Source: Gordonia terrae
GTDB taxonomy: Bacteria; Actinomycetota; Actinomycetes; Mycobacteriales; Mycobacteriaceae
Reading direction: 5' to 3'
Assembly: GCF_001698225.1 (NCBI RefSeq)
Contig: NZ_CP016594.1
Span: forward strand, 2,232,001 to 2,296,000
Length of the DNA stretch: 64,000 nucleotides
The notes under the pieces are model-generated. The model did not search any database, was not told the origin of the DNA, and saw nothing but the letters and a program-made list of their open reading frames with translations. The translations under genes were made by a program, and so were the position numbers. Of the stretch, positions 62,486-64,000 are shown one piece after another. Numbering within the stretch: the first letter of the stretch is position 1; every line of letters begins with the position of its first letter.

Positions 62486-63700
62486 ATGGGGATCGGTCGT
62501 ACTCGGCGGATGCCGCTGATCATCAGCGGTGTGATGTTGGCAATCGTCGCGCTGGTGACGTCGTGCACGCAGGAAGCGTCGTACTCCGACAACGTCAGCA
62601 GTTCCAGTCTTTTCGACGACCTGCTCAAGCCCGGTCTCGAGATCACCGAGTGGGCCGAACGTCCCCTGAACGACAACGCGGTCGGCGTGCAGCCCGGCGC
62701 ACCCATCAAGGTGAAGACCAGTGAGGGCACGATCAGCCGGGTGCTGATCAAGAAGTCCGACGGCACTCCCGTCAAGGGCACCCTCGCCGACAACGACACC
62801 GTCTGGGTCAGCGACGAGGCCCTCGGCTACAACCGCACCTACACACTGGAGACCGACGCCGTCGGCATCGGTGGCGCGGTCACCAAGAAGGTCACCTTCA
62901 CGACCAGCAGCCCCAACAACCTGACGCAGGCGTACCTGACACCGAGTCCCGGCGAGACCGTCGGCATCGGGCAGCCGGTCGCGGTGAAGTTCGACGAGCC
63001 GATCGCGGATCGTCGTGCGGCGCAGCGCGCCATCCGGATCACCACCGACCCGCCGGTCGAGGGTGCCTTCTACTGGATCAGCCCGAGCGAGGTCCGGTGG
63101 CGGCCGGCGGAGTACTGGAAGCCGGGCACCAAGGTGCGCGTCGCGGTCAACACCTACGGCATCGACCTCGGTGACGGGCTGTTCGGCCAGGAGAACGTGC
63201 GCACCAACTTCACCGTGGGACGCTCGATGGTCATCACGGCCGACGACAACACCAAGCAGGTCGTCTTCGAACGCGACGGCAAGGTCATCCGGACCATGCC
63301 GACGTCGATGGGCAAGGCCGGCGACGAGACCGACAACGGCATCTACCTGGTCTCGGACAAGCACGACCACATCATCATGGACTCCTCGACCTACGGTGTG
63401 CCGGTCAACTCGTCGAACGGCTACCGCACGCCGGTCGACTACGCGACGCGGATGTCCTACAGCGGTATCTTCTTCCACTCCGCACCGTGGTCGGTGTGGG
63501 CGCAGGGCAACACCAACACGAGTCACGGCTGCCTGAACCTGAGCCCGGAGAACGCGCTGTGGGTCATGGAGAACACCCTCCGCGGCGACCCGGTCGTCGT
63601 GAAGAACACGACGGGCGGAACCCTGTCGGGCACCGACGGACTCGGTGACTGGAACATCCCGTGGTCCGTCTGGCGTAAGGGCAACGCCGACAACACCTGA
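62486..63700 (+). CDS. ldtB: L,D-transpeptidase (LdtMt2-like lipoprotein)
   Basis: Forms 3-3 peptidoglycan cross-links, the main type in mycolata and the target of carbapenems. The 404-residue protein has a signal with lipobox VTSC (lipidated C27), then two immunoglobulin-like domains (about 45-150, 155-250) and the YkuD catalytic domain with FFHSAPWSVWAQG and SHGCLNLSP, nucleophile C349. LdtMt2 is 408 residues with the same order. The C-terminal extension (about 365-404) with WNIPWSVWRKGN fits mycobacterial Ldts. Start ATG 62486; an upstream frame to 62411 exists. Corresponds to Rv2518c, after tRNA-Lys. Confidence 0.94.
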   Translation: MGIGRTRRMPLIISGVMLAIVALVTSCTQEASYSDNVSSSSLFDDLLKPGLEITEWAERPLNDNAVGVQPGAPIKVKTSEGTISRVLIKKSDGTPVKGTLADNDTVWVSDEALGYNRTYTLETDAVGIGGAVTKKVTFTTSSPNNLTQAYLTPSPGETVGIGQPVAVKFDEPIADRRAAQRAIRITTDPPVEGAFYWISPSEVRWRPAEYWKPGTKVRVAVNTYGIDLGDGLFGQENVRTNFTVGRSMVITADDNTKQVVFERDGKVIRTMPTSMGKAGDETDNGIYLVSDKHDHIIMDSSTYGVPVNSSNGYRTPVDYATRMSYSGIFFHSAPWSVWAQGNTNTSHGCLNLSPENALWVMENTLRGDPVVVKNTTGGTLSGTDGLGDWNIPWSVWRKGNADNT

Positions 63701-63703
63701 CGC

Positions 63704-64000
63704 TCAGCGTGCGGTGGCGACGCGGAACGTCCGGCTCGTGCCGGTGACGGGTCTCGTCGACCCGCTCGCGTCGCGTCGGTCCCCGAAGTAGCGGATGCGG
63801 TACACCCCGGACGCATTCGCGGGTGACTTCCAGGTGATGGTGATGCGCGACGTGTCCGGACTGCCGGCTGGTCGCGCCCACCGGAACTCCGTCGACCAGT
63901 CATTGTCGTCGGCGACCGTCGTCCACTCGCCCCCGGTGCGCCGGTGCACCTCGAGGTAGGTCCGGCCGTGCCGGAAATCGTTGTTGGGGTGGGCTCCGAC
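63704..64000 (-). CDS. Neutral ceramidase, C-terminal end (truncated by window edge)
   Basis: The minus-strand frame is open from the window edge to a stop at 63704 and gives 98 residues: VGAHPNNDFRHGRTYLEV, then ADDNDWSTEFRWARP, ITWKSPANASGVYRIRYFGD and GTSRTFRV. The order N-x-x-N-N, D-D-x-D-W-x-T-x-F-x-W, Y-R-I-R-x-F-G-D and G-T-S-R is that of the C-terminal immunoglobulin-like domain of alkaline/neutral ceramidases (N-acylsphingosine deacylases, e.g. Rv0669c). The catalytic domain is outside the window. It converges on the L,D-transpeptidase gene with 3 bp between stops. Confidence 0.75.
   Translation of the reverse strand, partial: VGAHPNNDFRHGRTYLEVHRRTGGEWTTVADDNDWSTEFRWARPAGSPDTSRITITWKSPANASGVYRIRYFGDRRDASGSTRPVTGTSRTFRVATAR

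Overview
The window is 64 kb of high-GC chromosomal DNA from a mycolic-acid-producing actinobacterium, most likely Gordonia or a close relative. Four things support this. The gene order over most of the window matches Mycobacterium tuberculosis (Rv1321-Rv1343c, then Rv2524c-Rv2518c; Rv numbers are from memory). A single-polypeptide type I fatty acid synthase of about 3,080 residues is followed by acpS. GlgE and GlgB, an Lsr2 paralogue, NucS and a mycobacterial-type L,D-transpeptidase are present. GTG starts and 1-4 bp gene overlaps are frequent. There is no sign of prophage, transposase, CRISPR or plasmid functions.

Layout. 1-7171: end of a universal stress protein gene, a glutaminase-STAS fusion, mismatch nuclease NucS, a DivIVA-like coiled-coil protein, methylmalonyl-CoA epimerase divergent from a thiolase, a DUF3817 membrane protein and an MFS transporter. 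7204-14715: YbbN-like thioredoxin, the glgE-glgB alpha-glucan operon and a DinG-type helicase. 14855-18934: pncB-pncA NAD salvage pair, divergent clpS, DUF2017 and a P1-type autoproteolytic hydrolase. 18963-20243: a DUF4189 secreted protein and an LppX/LprG-like lipoprotein. 20542-25940: the mec-cysO-cysM cysteine pathway, then rhomboid, murI, an Rv1339-like metallo-hydrolase, rph and rdgB, packed head to tail. 25969-29355: a TetR-GNAT operon with a clear operator, a GT4 glycosyltransferase, a second DUF3817 gene and an LprD-like membrane protein.

The mycobacterial order breaks at a tRNA-Leu gene (29456). Beyond it lies an accessory stretch (about 29.6-44.7 kb) with two co-transcribed envelope proteins of unknown function, an Lsr2 paralogue, a large exported protein, a secreted HNH nuclease, a class I methyltransferase, short intergenic repeats, an OpgC-like acyltransferase overlapping a trans-sulfuration enzyme, a FadD15-like acyl-CoA ligase, a DEAD-box helicase and a rhodanese fold without its catalytic cysteine. 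Next is a 1,394-residue SF1 helicase with a C-terminal nuclease-like domain (44789-48973), the best candidate for an uncharacterised defence or nucleic-acid-processing protein. A sirtuin-HIT pair follows. The last part (50807-64000) is a lipid and envelope block: fas-acpS, TetR, Bcp peroxiredoxin, DUF3618, tRNA-Lys, an L,D-transpeptidase and the end of a neutral ceramidase gene.

Functionally the window is dominated by envelope and storage polymers (FAS-I, GlgE pathway, peptidoglycan cross-linking, a GT4 enzyme, MurI), cofactor and sulfur metabolism (NAD salvage, CysO/CysM), and nucleic-acid maintenance (NucS, DinG, RNase PH, RdgB, DeaD, the SF1 helicase-nuclease).
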